Source of the DNA: Bacillus cereus ATCC 14579
GTDB lineage: Bacteria > Bacillota > Bacilli > Bacillales > Bacillaceae_G
Assembly (NCBI RefSeq): GCF_000007825.1
Contig: NC_004722.1
Location: forward strand, 1,218,501 to 1,282,500
Length of the DNA stretch: 64,000 bases
Direction: 5' to 3'
Of this stretch, positions 54,027 to 63,469 are shown piece after piece (the stretch's first letter is position 1; each line of letters starts with the position of its first letter). A program made the translations under genes and the position numbers. The notes under the pieces were generated by a model, which worked only from the letters and a program-made list of their open reading frames with translations, had not been told where the DNA came from and ran no database searches.

Positions 54027-54644
54027 TTGATTAAATATAAGTATGTACTGGGAATATTTTTCGCTTGTCTTTTACTTACTCTATTTCTCTATCCCTATTT
54101 ACCAAATCGTATGGCAGTACATTGGAATGTAAATGGTCAGCCAAACGAGTTTATGAGTAAACAAGTCGTTGTAGCATTTATTCCCTGTTTTATTATTTTT
54201 TCATATGGATTTTTGTATATTATTTCACATAATATATTTAAGTTTAATGAAAGAGAGCATGGTATTATAGGCGGATTTATAAAGAAAATTACGTTATTTA
54301 TGTTGTTTATTCATACGCTTATTCTCTTTATTAATTTTGGGGATTTGATATCCTTTCAAACAGGATTAACGATTGGGATTAGTATGTTTCTTTTTATGCT
54401 GAGTAAAGAATTTAAGAAAATAAAAGGCAAAGAAAAAGAAAAAGAAAAAGATCCAATTAAATTACAAAAAATTTGTTTAGTGAGTAGACGGATTTTTCAA
54501 GTGATGGCATGTGGCATATTGTTTTCATTGTTTTTGAACTTAGAGTGGGGATTTTATGTATTGCTTAGTGTAATAAGCTGTGGATCTATGTTGTTTATGT
54601 TATATATTTTCTATTCATACATAATAGAAAGCTATGAAACTTAA
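54027..54644 (+). CDS. DUF1648-domain membrane protein
   Basis: 205 residues, TTG start with GAGAGGTGAG upstream. After a first helix comes LPNRMAVHWNVNGQPNEFMSKQ, the DUF1648 motif also found in SdpI-like immunity proteins. Five more membrane segments, with a lysine-rich loop (KKIKGKEKEKEKEKDP) in the middle. Function unknown. Confidence 0.75.
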   Translation: MIKYKYVLGIFFACLLLTLFLYPYLPNRMAVHWNVNGQPNEFMSKQVVVAFIPCFIIFSYGFLYIISHNIFKFNEREHGIIGGFIKKITLFMLFIHTLILFINFGDLISFQTGLTIGISMFLFMLSKEFKKIKGKEKEKEKDPIKLQKICLVSRRIFQVMACGILFSLFLNLEWGFYVLLSVISCGSMLFMLYIFYSYIIESYET

Positions 54645-54676
54645 AAAAGAGTCTTCTCATTATGAGAAGACTCTTT
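54643..54676. terminator. bidirectional terminator
   Basis: AAAAGAGTCTTCTCA / TGAGAAGACTCTTTT around TTA, between convergent genes. Confidence 0.93.
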
Positions 54677-54684
54677 TAATCTAT

Positions 54685-55512
54685 TTACTTCGTAATAAAT
54701 TGTTGTGTCCAGTAGTTGCCGCTTTCTACATAACCAACACCGATGTGAGTGAAGCCGTTATTTAAGATGTTTGCACGGTGTCCAGCGCTGTTCATCCAAG
54801 CTTGTACTACTTCTTCAGGTGTACGTTGACCTTGAGCGATGTTTTCGCCTGCAGATGTATAAGAAATACCAAATTTCTTCATCATGTCAAACGGAGACCC
54901 GTATGTAGGGCTGTTATGATCAAAGTAGTTGTTTTTTTGCATATCTTCAGACTTAATACGTGCTACTTTGCTTAATTCAGTATCGATTTTTAGTGCTGGT
55001 AAGCCTTGTTTTGCACGCTCAGCGTTTGTTAATTCAACAACACGTTGTTCAAACTCGCTTAAAGATTTTGCTTCTTCAGCAGGCTTTTGCTCAGCTGGTT
55101 TTTGTTCAGCAGGTTTTTGAGTATTGTTGTTTTCAGCAGGCTTTTGAGCTTCTGGTTTTTGAACTTCTTCAGCAGGCTTTTGCTCGGCAGGTTTTTGCTC
55201 AACTGGCTTTTGAGTTTCTGGCTTAGCTGTTGGTTGCTCAGTTACAACATTTTCAGTAGGTTGTTGACCAGGAATGAAGCAGTTTGGTTGGAAGTTTCCT
55301 TGTTGCCATTGTGCTAATGATTCAACTCCCATAGATTGTAAGAATGCTTGTAATTCTTGTTGGCTCATTTGTTTCATCATTACTTTTGAATGCTGAATAT
55401 TTTGAACCTTTACGTTAGATGGTTGTACTGTTGCAGCTTGTGCATCTAGAGAAGATACTCCTAAAGTAAGAGCTGTTGCAGCAGCTACAGATAATAAAAC
55501 ACGCTTTTTCAT
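54685..55512 (-). CDS. secreted CAP-domain (SCP/PR1) protein, YkwD-like
   Basis: 275 residues. Signal peptide about 1-27 ending AQA. A middle linker (about 80-145) is made of EQKPAE/VQKPEAQKPAE repeats. The CAP domain is C-terminal: VVELTNAERAKQGLPALKID, YFDHNSPTYGSP, GENIAQG and GHRANILN with the usual His/Glu. Such proteins are secreted in bacilli and associated with the cell surface or spores; their activity is unclear. ATG after AGGGGG. Confidence 0.88.
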   Translation of the reverse strand: MKKRVLLSVAAATALTLGVSSLDAQAATVQPSNVKVQNIQHSKVMMKQMSQQELQAFLQSMGVESLAQWQQGNFQPNCFIPGQQPTENVVTEQPTAKPETQKPVEQKPAEQKPAEEVQKPEAQKPAENNNTQKPAEQKPAEQKPAEEAKSLSEFEQRVVELTNAERAKQGLPALKIDTELSKVARIKSEDMQKNNYFDHNSPTYGSPFDMMKKFGISYTSAGENIAQGQRTPEEVVQAWMNSAGHRANILNNGFTHIGVGYVESGNYWTQQFITK

Positions 55513-55905
55513 GATGTGTGTCCCCCTATATAAAGTTTTAATTTGTTTTCACACGATTTGTTTTTGACAGCCTGTCTGACTGACAAATTCATCGTAGCAT
55601 ACAATTTGCGAGAAAAAAGATGGAAAAAAATTCATAGACTTTAAAATTACCTAATTTATCCTAAGAGAAGAAGGGGGTAAAAATAAGAGAAATATAGAGT
55701 ATAAAAGGAATTTATAGTGTTTTTATACTTGGTTTTAAGAGGGGATTTTTGGATAAAGTTACCTAAATAGAAAATGAAGAATCCTATTGTATCAATGGTT
55801 TGAACGATTTTTAGAGGAATATAATGGATTGATTTTTACAAAACTGTAATGTTTCTGTTGTTCTTTTTTATAATAAAGTAACATATTTTTAATGTTGTAG
55901 CAGAC
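55513..55905. other. intergenic region
   Basis: About 390 AT-rich bases upstream of the CAP gene. It includes GACAGCCTGTCTGACTGAC near 55567-55585, a short inverted motif that could be part of its control region. No gene seen. Confidence 0.45.
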
Positions 55906-55951
55906 AAAAAAGCGGCTATCTCTTTACATAGACGAAGGAGATAGCCGTTTT
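55906..55951 (-). terminator. terminator of glcDF
   Basis: CGGCTATCTC / GAGATAGCCG stem flanked by A and T runs. Confidence 0.88.
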
Positions 55952-55967
55952 CCTATTATTACGTATG

Positions 55968-57296
55968 TTACGAGTTAGTTTCAATTGCTTCTAATAATAA
56001 ATCCACAATGTGAATTCCTCTCATTTTATGAGAAAGCCCTTCTCGCTCAATGCCCAATTTCATTTGTAATAAACAACCTGGATTTGCAGTAACAATGGTT
56101 GCTGCTTCTGTTTCATGCACACGGTCCATTTTGTAATCTAGAAATTCCATTGATAACTCTGAATGAACAATATTGTAAATACCAGCAGAGCCACAGCAGC
56201 GGTCGGCATCTTTCATTTCTCGATATGTTGCACCTTGGATAGCCTCTAGTAACATACGAGGTTCAGAAGATGTGCGCATAACATTGCGTAAATGACAAGA
56301 GTCTTGATACGTAATAACCTGCGGCGTGAGTCGTAAGTCAGTTCGCTTATGGAAGTCTAGTTCTACTAGTATAGCAGTAATATCTTTAATTTTAGAAACA
56401 AACTGCTTAGCACGTTCAGCCCAATCCGGATCATCCTTTAAAAGATAATCATAGTCTACAAGATAAGCCCCGCAACCACCTGCATTCGTAATAATATAGT
56501 CGATGTTTAAATTTTCGAATGCTTTTATATTTCGCTTTGCTAATTCTTTTGTTCCACTCTTTTCACCAGCATGTCCATGCAATGCACCGCAGCAACTTTG
56601 TGTTTTCGGAATAACGATATCACAACCAGCTAATTGAAGAAGTTTCATCGTTGCATTATTTGTTTCTAAAAACATCGTATCCATTAAGCAGCCTGTAAAG
56701 AATGCAACTTGTTTTTTCTTTGTACTTTCTGCAGGTAAAAATGAAGGACGATCTTTCATCGCTTTCATTTTAGGGACTTTTGGTAAAACGAGATCCATCG
56801 TTGCAAGGGTTTCAGGGAATAACTTCATAATCCCTGTTTTATGTGTTAGCGTTTGTAAACCAGAACGTTGATAAAATCCGATTAGTCCAGTTAATGTTCT
56901 CATTCGATTTTGATGGGGGAATAATCCTTCAAAAACGACTTGTCGAACAGCTTTCACTGGCACTGAGAATTTTTTATTTTGATTAATAATATCACGAGTT
57001 TCTTCTAATAAATGTCCATAATTTACACCAGATGGACAAACAGGCTCACAAGCACGGCAACCAAGACAAACGTTTAATGTATTTTCAACATCTTCATCTG
57101 GTTCGATTAAACCATCAACGACTGCTTTCATTAATGCAATACGTCCGCGCGGTGAATGTGACTCTTTATATCCGGATTGAATGTAGGTAGGACAAGTAGG
57201 TAAACAAAAACCGCATCGCATACAGTTTAGTAATTCATCTTCACATAATCGTTCTTTAAATTCTTTTTGAATATTTTCTTTATTTAATGTGGTCAT
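55968..57296 (-). CDS. glcF: glycolate oxidase iron-sulfur subunit GlcF
   Basis: 442 residues. Two ferredoxin-type 4Fe-4S motifs, CMRCGFCLPTCP and CLGCRACEPVCP, then two CCG domains (CCGALHGHAG near residue 240 and CCGSAGIYN near 378), the GlcF/LutA architecture. It passes electrons from the FAD subunit to the respiratory chain. The start overlaps the glcD stop by 4 bases. Lactate oxidation is also possible. Confidence 0.92.
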   Translation of the reverse strand: MTTLNKENIQKEFKERLCEDELLNCMRCGFCLPTCPTYIQSGYKESHSPRGRIALMKAVVDGLIEPDEDVENTLNVCLGCRACEPVCPSGVNYGHLLEETRDIINQNKKFSVPVKAVRQVVFEGLFPHQNRMRTLTGLIGFYQRSGLQTLTHKTGIMKLFPETLATMDLVLPKVPKMKAMKDRPSFLPAESTKKKQVAFFTGCLMDTMFLETNNATMKLLQLAGCDIVIPKTQSCCGALHGHAGEKSGTKELAKRNIKAFENLNIDYIITNAGGCGAYLVDYDYLLKDDPDWAERAKQFVSKIKDITAILVELDFHKRTDLRLTPQVITYQDSCHLRNVMRTSSEPRMLLEAIQGATYREMKDADRCCGSAGIYNIVHSELSMEFLDYKMDRVHETEAATIVTANPGCLLQMKLGIEREGLSHKMRGIHIVDLLLEAIETNS

Positions 57297-58705
57297 CGCT
57301 CAACCACCACTCTTTTTCGAGTGTCTTTCGCGAACATTTTTCCAGGATTCATAATGTTATTTGGATCGAAAGCTTGCTTTATTCCTTGCATAGCTGCAAT
57401 ACCTTCTTTACCTAATTTCATTTCTAAATATGGAGCTTTCATTGCACCAACACCATGTTCACCAGTAATTGTGCCACCAAGTTCAATTGCTTTCGCAAAT
57501 ATTTCAGCAAAAGCTTGCTCAGCTCGGTGCATCTCTTCTGCATTACGAGCGTCTGTCATACAAGTTGGATGTAAATTACCATCACCAGCATGTCCAAACG
57601 TACAAATAGGAATATTATATTTTTTTGCAATGGCATTAATAGCTTCAACCATCGGAGCGATTTGTGAACGTGGTACAGTCGCATCTTCTAATATTGTAGT
57701 AGGTTTTAATCGTGCGAGCGCTGATAGAGCACTACGGCGAGCGGTACGAAGCGCATCTGCTTCTGTTTCACCTTTTGCAACGCGAACATCAACCGCATTC
57801 ATAGAGTGACAAACGTTAGCCATTTTTTCAATATCTCGATTGACTACTTCGGGCGGACCGTCTTGTTCGATTAATAAAATTGCTTTTACATCTGTAGGTA
57901 AACCGATTTGTGCAAACGCTTCTACTACTTCAATTGTCGGTTGGTCTAAAAACTCCAGTGTTGCTGGAATGATTTTATTTGCAATAATAGAAGAAACAGC
58001 ACGTGCAGCTTCATTAATATCTTCATATAGTGCAAGCATTGTTTTCTTTGTTTCAGGCATAGGAACAAGTTTTAATATAGCTTCTGTTACCACGCCAAGT
58101 GTTCCTTCAGAACCGATAAATAAACGAGTTAAATCGTAACCAGCTACATCTTTTGCTAATTTACCACCAGTGCGAATAATATCGCCATTTGGTAAGACAA
58201 GTTCAAGCCCCATTACATAATCACGTGTTACGCCATATTTCAAACCGCGTAATCCACCTGAGTTTTCATTAATATTACCGCCGATTGTAGAAATTTTCAT
58301 CGAGCTTGGATCTGGTGGATAAAATAAACCTTTTTCTTCTACCGCTTTAATAATATCAAGTGTAATGACACCAGCTTGTACAGTAATTGTTAAGTTTTCT
58401 TCATCAATTTCTAAAATATTGTTCATATGGCGGAAAATAAGGACGATACCGCCTTCAAGTGGACATGTTCCTGCGCAAAGGTTTGTTCCAGACCCGCGCA
58501 CATACACAGGGATTTTGTGAGTGTTACATACTTTTAACACTTCAGCTACTTCATTTGTATTACGAGGAGCAATGACTGCATCAGGCATTGCTTGGAAGTT
58601 TGGAGTGGCATCATAACTATAAGTTAAACGCCCCATATTGGATGTATCTACATTATCTTCGCCAACAATAGATACGAATGAATGAATAATTTGTTTTTCT
58701 AACAT
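57293..58705 (-). CDS. glcD: FAD-linked glycolate/lactate dehydrogenase GlcD
   Basis: 470 residues. FAD-binding (PCMH-type) region with VYVRGSGTNLCAGTCPLEGG and PPDPSSMKISTIGGNINENS, and the C-terminal cap with GHAGDGNLHPT and GTITGEHGVG. It oxidises glycolate or D-lactate. First gene of glcDF. ATG after AGGGGGA. The divergent 3' neighbour on the left is the CAP gene; the upstream CdaR-type gene on the same strand probably regulates it. TGTTTA-n7-TAAACA at 58732-58750 is a possible operator. Confidence 0.92.
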   Translation of the reverse strand: MLEKQIIHSFVSIVGEDNVDTSNMGRLTYSYDATPNFQAMPDAVIAPRNTNEVAEVLKVCNTHKIPVYVRGSGTNLCAGTCPLEGGIVLIFRHMNNILEIDEENLTITVQAGVITLDIIKAVEEKGLFYPPDPSSMKISTIGGNINENSGGLRGLKYGVTRDYVMGLELVLPNGDIIRTGGKLAKDVAGYDLTRLFIGSEGTLGVVTEAILKLVPMPETKKTMLALYEDINEAARAVSSIIANKIIPATLEFLDQPTIEVVEAFAQIGLPTDVKAILLIEQDGPPEVVNRDIEKMANVCHSMNAVDVRVAKGETEADALRTARRSALSALARLKPTTILEDATVPRSQIAPMVEAINAIAKKYNIPICTFGHAGDGNLHPTCMTDARNAEEMHRAEQAFAEIFAKAIELGGTITGEHGVGAMKAPYLEMKLGKEGIAAMQGIKQAFDPNNIMNPGKMFAKDTRKRVVVER

Positions 58706-58731
58706 TGGAAATCCCCCTCAAACTGTTAACG

Positions 58732-58750
58732 TGTTTAGTTATAATAAACA
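58732..58750. promoter_or_regulatory. inverted repeat upstream of glcD
   Basis: TGTTTA-GTTATAA-TAAACA, 27 bases upstream of the glcD start. Possible binding site for the CdaR-like protein; not proven. Confidence 0.35.
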
Positions 58751-58822
58751 ACGTGGTAACAGTGCTTTCATTATAATGATAAAAAAGTCGAGGGATTCTT
58801 TCTATGTATAATCATCTAAAGA

Positions 58823-59938
58823 TTAATCTGTTTTATCATTCTTTTTTGTATAATTATCTAATAGGAGAAGTGCGAAGTACAAAACGTTTAAGTCTTTGAA
58901 TTGTTTTGGATCAAGTCCTGTATGTTCTTCAATCTTTTTTAGCCTGTAATGTAATGTGTTAATGTGTATATGTAATTGTTTAGCCGTCTGTTTATAAGAT
59001 TGGTTATAATCGACAAATAAGCGTAAAGTTTGCATAAGCTCAGGAAATGATAATAAGTTTTCGATGGTACGCTCTAGAAATTGTTCACGCGTTTCGACAG
59101 AAATATCTTGTAAACACATTTCTAAACGTAAATCTTCATTAAATACAATTTTTTTCGTCTCCAATGATACAGAAAGAGCGCGTAATGCTTGTTCGTAACA
59201 TATGCTCATATTGTTTGGGGTAACTGTTTGTCCAATCCCTATATATAAAGGAATAGAAAATAAAGTTTCGCAGTCTTGTTTTAACCGTTTTAAAAATTGA
59301 TAAGTTTGTTCTTTGGAGCTCATCGCTGTAAATAAAATAAAACGATCATTTCCCCAGCGAACAAATAGATGCTCTTTTGTTAAAATATTACGTATGTGTT
59401 GCCATATTTTACGCTGGAGCATCGTGTCATTTTTGCCAATAGAAAACAAAATAAGTTGTTTTTTCTTATATAAATCAATGCCAAGTGTTTTGGCGCGATC
59501 AAGAAAACTTGGAGACCACTCTGTATTTTGAAGCCAATCAAAGACAAAAGCTTCATAAGAACGGTGCTCAAGTTCTAGTTGCTCTAAAAAGTAGTTTTCA
59601 TGAATTAATAATTCGGTCATCTTACGCAATATTTCTCCGTAGCGTGAAATATTTTCAGGTTCTCCTGTAATTCCAATGACACCAATTACTTCATCATGAA
59701 ATAATAAAGGAAGATTCATCCCAGCCTTTACACCTTGCAATCGCCTTTCATCTTCTTTTGTAATGATGACGGTTTTCTTTTGTTTGGCACAGCGGAGTGC
59801 ACCTTCATGAAATTGACCAATTCTTTCTGTATCTGTACTTGCGATAATAACGCCTTCTATATTAATGATAATAATATTTTCTGTAATTAGTCTGCGTACT
59901 TCTCGTACAATTTTATTCGCTAAATCAGGAAATAGCAT
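58823..59938 (-). CDS. CdaR-family (sugar diacid) transcriptional regulator
   Basis: 371 residues from ATG 59938 with GAGGTG upstream. An N-terminal diacid-recognition domain (MLFPDLANKIVREVRRLI... about 1-135), a middle GGDEF-like segment and a C-terminal PucR-type helix-turn-helix (SYKQTAKQLHIHINTLHYRLKKIEE). Relatives sense glycolate, glycerate or related hydroxy acids. Its position beside glcDF suggests it activates that operon in response to glycolate. Confidence 0.88.
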   Translation of the reverse strand: MLFPDLANKIVREVRRLITENIIIINIEGVIIASTDTERIGQFHEGALRCAKQKKTVIITKEDERRLQGVKAGMNLPLLFHDEVIGVIGITGEPENISRYGEILRKMTELLIHENYFLEQLELEHRSYEAFVFDWLQNTEWSPSFLDRAKTLGIDLYKKKQLILFSIGKNDTMLQRKIWQHIRNILTKEHLFVRWGNDRFILFTAMSSKEQTYQFLKRLKQDCETLFSIPLYIGIGQTVTPNNMSICYEQALRALSVSLETKKIVFNEDLRLEMCLQDISVETREQFLERTIENLLSFPELMQTLRLFVDYNQSYKQTAKQLHIHINTLHYRLKKIEEHTGLDPKQFKDLNVLYFALLLLDNYTKKNDKTD

Positions 59939-60074
59939 AATTGACACACCTCAAATTCTATTTGTTGTACATTATATATGTAAATTGAGTAAGAAAGGGA
60001 AATTTCACACTTTCCACACATTTATTTGTTATTTTACAATTATAACGAAATCATCCGAAGATGGAGGGAATCTT

Positions 60075-61049
60075 TTGAGAAAGTATGTTTTTCTTCTCTG
60101 TTTTTTATTTCTACTAGTAGGGTGTCAAGGAAGTTCATATACACCAATTGCTAAAGATAAAAATGTTATTATAACTACGAATATAAAAGAAGGCAGCATT
60201 AGTTTTATTGATAAAAAAGATAAAAAGTTAATTACGACATGGGAACTAAATGAGCCAATGGCCGGAATCACACTGCTTCCAAATGGCGATGAAATACTTG
60301 TATACGGTAAGCAATTAGAATATATGTATGTATATTCACTAGCGGAAGGAAGGCAAGTGGGAAAATATAAAACTGGAAAGGGCATTGTAAATGTGGTCGT
60401 ATCAGCAGATAAAAAACAATTATTTGCTGCTGATCAAAATGTTCAAAAGGTAAGGTTCTTTACGATAAATGGGAAAGAGACAGGAAATGTTTCAACAGGA
60501 AAAGGGCCTATAACGATGGTAGAGTATCAGAATCGGTTATCTGTACTAAACTTTTATGATACGAAACTAACGACAATTGATACGAAGAAAAAAGAAGTTA
60601 TTCAATCCTTTATGATTCCGCCAGCATCAACAGGAGCGACGATTAGTCCTGATGGGAAAGAAATATGGATTGGCGGACATGGTGATGGAAATCAAGTAAA
60701 TGAGAAAGTGTTAGTGTATTCTTTACAGAGTGGAGAAATGGTGCGTTCTTTACACGCTCCATTTATGCCTGTGAATATAACGAGGGATAGTAAGTACGTA
60801 TATGCACTCAGTCATGGGTCGAATACACTTAGAAAGTTTGATATTAGAACATATAAAGAAATAGCTTCTGTAGAAGTAGGGTCGAATCCATTTGCATTTT
60901 TTGAGAGCGGAGCAGAAGGGTATGTAGCCAGTTATGATAGTGATGAAGTGTGCGTTATAGATATGAAGAATTTGAAAATAAAACAAACAATTAAAGTCGG
61001 AAAAGGACCGTTTCAACTCATAGAGAGGGAAGGGAAGGACAATGAATAA
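60075..61049 (+). CDS. beta-propeller (YncE-like) lipoprotein
   Basis: 324 residues from TTG 60075 with GGAGGG upstream. Lipoprotein signal with lipobox LVGC. The mature part is a seven-bladed propeller of YncE type with repeats such as ISPDGKEIWIGG, SADKKQLFAADQ, SKYVYALSHG and YKEIASVEVGSNPF. It is outside the cell. Its last 8 bases overlap the start of the response-regulator gene, so the three genes form one operon and the lipoprotein may supply or modulate the signal for the kinase. Confidence 0.85.
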   Translation: MRKYVFLLCFLFLLVGCQGSSYTPIAKDKNVIITTNIKEGSISFIDKKDKKLITTWELNEPMAGITLLPNGDEILVYGKQLEYMYVYSLAEGRQVGKYKTGKGIVNVVVSADKKQLFAADQNVQKVRFFTINGKETGNVSTGKGPITMVEYQNRLSVLNFYDTKLTTIDTKKKEVIQSFMIPPASTGATISPDGKEIWIGGHGDGNQVNEKVLVYSLQSGEMVRSLHAPFMPVNITRDSKYVYALSHGSNTLRKFDIRTYKEIASVEVGSNPFAFFESGAEGYVASYDSDEVCVIDMKNLKIKQTIKVGKGPFQLIEREGKDNE

Positions 61050-61713
61050 ATATAGAGTGCTAGTTGTAGATGATGAAAGTGATATGAGACAGCTTGTTGG
61101 AATGTATTTGGATAACTTTGGATATGAGTGGGGAGAAGCTGAGAATGGAAAAGAGGCTCTTAAAAAACTAGAAACGGATCATTATGATTTCGTTGTATTA
61201 GATATAATGATGCCAGAAATGGATGGACTTTCAGTTTGTAAAGAAATTAGAAAAACGTCAGATGTGCCGATTATATTTTTAACGGCAAAAGGTGAAGAGT
61301 GGAATAGGGTGAACGGCTTACGTATGGGAGCAGATGACTATATTGTAAAACCGTTTAGTCCTGGTGAATTGGTTGCCCGTATGGAAGCTGTGCTAAGAAG
61401 ATATACAAAGCAAGAACAGCAAGAAGAGATTCAATTTGGACCAATTCTTATCAATGAAAAAAGTAGACGAATAGAGGCGGATGGTGAGTCGATTTCTCTT
61501 ACTGTAAAAGAGTTTGATTTATTATATTTTCTTTGCCAACATACAGGACAAGTATTTAGCCGGGAGCAATTACTTGAAAAGGTATGGGGATATGATTATG
61601 CCGGAAGTACAAGAACGGTAGATACGCATGTGAAAACGATGCGCTTGAAGCTTGGAGAAAGTGGAAACTACATTCAAACTGTTTGGGGTGTAGGCTATAA
61701 ATTTGAGGTGTAA
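61042..61713 (+). CDS. OmpR-family response regulator
   Basis: 223 residues. Receiver domain with acidic pocket D10-D11, phospho-acceptor D54 in VVLDIMMPEMDG, switch T in IIFLTAKG and K in YIVKPFSPGE. The C-terminal winged helix reads LTVKEFDLLYFLCQHTGQVFSREQLLEKVWG. It overlaps the lipoprotein gene and is followed by its kinase 3 bases later. Regulon unknown. Confidence 0.95.
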   Translation: MNKYRVLVVDDESDMRQLVGMYLDNFGYEWGEAENGKEALKKLETDHYDFVVLDIMMPEMDGLSVCKEIRKTSDVPIIFLTAKGEEWNRVNGLRMGADDYIVKPFSPGELVARMEAVLRRYTKQEQQEEIQFGPILINEKSRRIEADGESISLTVKEFDLLYFLCQHTGQVFSREQLLEKVWGYDYAGSTRTVDTHVKTMRLKLGESGNYIQTVWGVGYKFEV

Positions 61714-61716
61714 CGT

Positions 61717-63117
61717 ATGTTTACGATGGTACAAAAACTTTGGCTTACAGTAGTATGTGCAGTATGTGTAACAGTGTCCTTTCTTTATTTCGTATCTTTA
61801 TACTCGTATGAAAAATTATACGTTGATAATTTAAAAGCTTCGTTAGTAATGGAAGGAAAAAGTCTTGCTGCTCAATATGATAAGCGTGAAGGAATATCAA
61901 CTTTTGAAGAGAAAGTAAGATCGTTTGATCAAATATCTAGTTCAGACGTTATTTTCGTGTCTAATCCGCGTGATTTAAGCGCATGTTTGCCTTTTGATGT
62001 GCATCATCATTCTCTTATAAGTGAAGGAGATAGGCAAACGCTATTAGACGGGAAAACTGTGACAAAAATAGGATATGAAGAACATTTTGACCGTAATATT
62101 ATGGGGGTTGTCATCCCTGTATTGGAAAATAAAAAATTAGTCGGAATTGTCTATTCGTATATTCCTTTAAAAAGTATAAAAGATTTAATCTATGATATGG
62201 GTCTTATTTTAGCACCGTTAGCAATTGCTATGATTTTAATTACGATATGGGTTGGAAGGAAAATTATAATTGCAATTACGAAGCCACTTTCGCAAATGGA
62301 GCGGGTTGCAAATCATTTGGCTACGGGAGATTTTTCGGAGCGGATTACAGTTTCTTCAGAGGATGAAATTGGACGATTAGGAAAAGCATTTAATAAAATG
62401 GCAAATTCATTAGAAACAGAAGATGTAAAGCGTAAGGAATTTTTAGCAAATGTTTCGCATGAACTTAGAACACCACTTAGTTATATAAAAGGGTATAGCG
62501 AGGCTATTTTAGATGGTGTTGCAAAGGGACCGCAACAGGAAAAAGTAACGCAGCTAATTCATAAAGAAGCAGGTCGTATGCAGCGTCTCGTTCATGACTT
62601 GTTAGACTTAGCACAATTAGAAGGTGAGCACTTTCCGTTAAAGAAGCAACCTATCGTTTTTTCACAGCTGATTGAAGACGTATTAGATACGTATGAGATT
62701 AAGTTTATAGAAAAGGAAATTCATATTTCAACTAATTTAAATCCAGAGGTCATTGTCATGATTGATGAAGATCGTATGCAACAAGTGCTTCATAATGTGT
62801 TAGATAATGCGATACGGTATACAAATCAAAAAGGAAATATCGTTATAACTTTAGAGCAAATCGATGATTACTGTGAATTAAAAATAAAAGATACAGGAAT
62901 TGGTATTGATATAGAACATTTGGAGAATCTTGGAGAACGCTTTTACCGAGTTGATAAAGCGAGAAGTCGTCAACATGGTGGAACAGGTTTAGGCCTTGCT
63001 ATTGTGAAACAAATTGTTCATATACATGGTGGACAGTGGAAAATTGAAAGTGAAAAAGATAAGGGAACAACGGTTATTATTAAACTGAATGTACAGGATG
63101 AGGGGAGCATGTTCTAA
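61717..63117 (+). CDS. sensor histidine kinase
   Basis: 466 residues. Membrane segments near 8-30 and 165-188 flank an extracytoplasmic sensor of about 135 residues; HAMP about 190-240; HisKA FLANVSHELRTPLSYIKGY; N box MQQVLHNVLDNAIRYT; G1 DTGIGIDIEHL; G2 GGTGLGLAIVKQI. Cognate of the response regulator just upstream. Similar to ResE/YycG-type class I kinases. ATG after GAGGTG in the regulator stop region. Confidence 0.95.
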   Translation: MFTMVQKLWLTVVCAVCVTVSFLYFVSLYSYEKLYVDNLKASLVMEGKSLAAQYDKREGISTFEEKVRSFDQISSSDVIFVSNPRDLSACLPFDVHHHSLISEGDRQTLLDGKTVTKIGYEEHFDRNIMGVVIPVLENKKLVGIVYSYIPLKSIKDLIYDMGLILAPLAIAMILITIWVGRKIIIAITKPLSQMERVANHLATGDFSERITVSSEDEIGRLGKAFNKMANSLETEDVKRKEFLANVSHELRTPLSYIKGYSEAILDGVAKGPQQEKVTQLIHKEAGRMQRLVHDLLDLAQLEGEHFPLKKQPIVFSQLIEDVLDTYEIKFIEKEIHISTNLNPEVIVMIDEDRMQQVLHNVLDNAIRYTNQKGNIVITLEQIDDYCELKIKDTGIGIDIEHLENLGERFYRVDKARSRQHGGTGLGLAIVKQIVHIHGGQWKIESEKDKGTTVIIKLNVQDEGSMF

Positions 63118-63135
63118 TTTTTAGGACATGTTCTT
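63106..63135 (+). terminator. terminator of the two-component operon
   Basis: GCATGTTCTAA and TTAGGACATGT pair around the stop codon, followed by TCTTTAT. Confidence 0.65.
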
Positions 63136-63152
63136 TATATTGAAGAAAATAT

Positions 63153-63311
63153 TTATCCCGATATTCGCCGGGCAGTAAGACCCTCACCTCAAAATTCAAC
63201 GGAAGCAAAGAAGTTAGGTGGAGGCCCTGCTGCCCGTAAAAGTCCGATTCGTGAGGGCTAATAATCAGTGGGCGATGAACAAAACCCCCACTGATTAAAG
63301 TTTCACTTTAT
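63153..63311 (+). repeat. dispersed structured repeat, copy 2
   Basis: Shares its conserved blocks and pairing pattern with 35371-35497. GGGCAG/CTGCCC and CTCACCT/AGGTGGAG can pair, and this copy has an extra hairpin ATCAGTGGG / CCCACTGAT before the common end AAAGTTTCACTTTATA. Most likely a mobile or dispersed repeat of the B. cereus group. Confidence 0.75.
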
Positions 63312-63469
63312 ACGTAAAAATATAAATTAATATGTAATAAATATCGAAAATTTGACTATTTTATGAACAAAACATTTGTACTTCTTATCAATTCGGTCTA
63401 AAATAGTTATGATGCAAAGTTCTTATAAATCGTTTCAATTGTTGTTTGGAAGATACTGAGGTGATTTAA

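Noticed and set aside
57321..57809. 162-residue plus-strand ORF inside glcD
   Set aside because: It is a shadow of the well-supported glcD frame, has no ribosome site and no recognisable domain.
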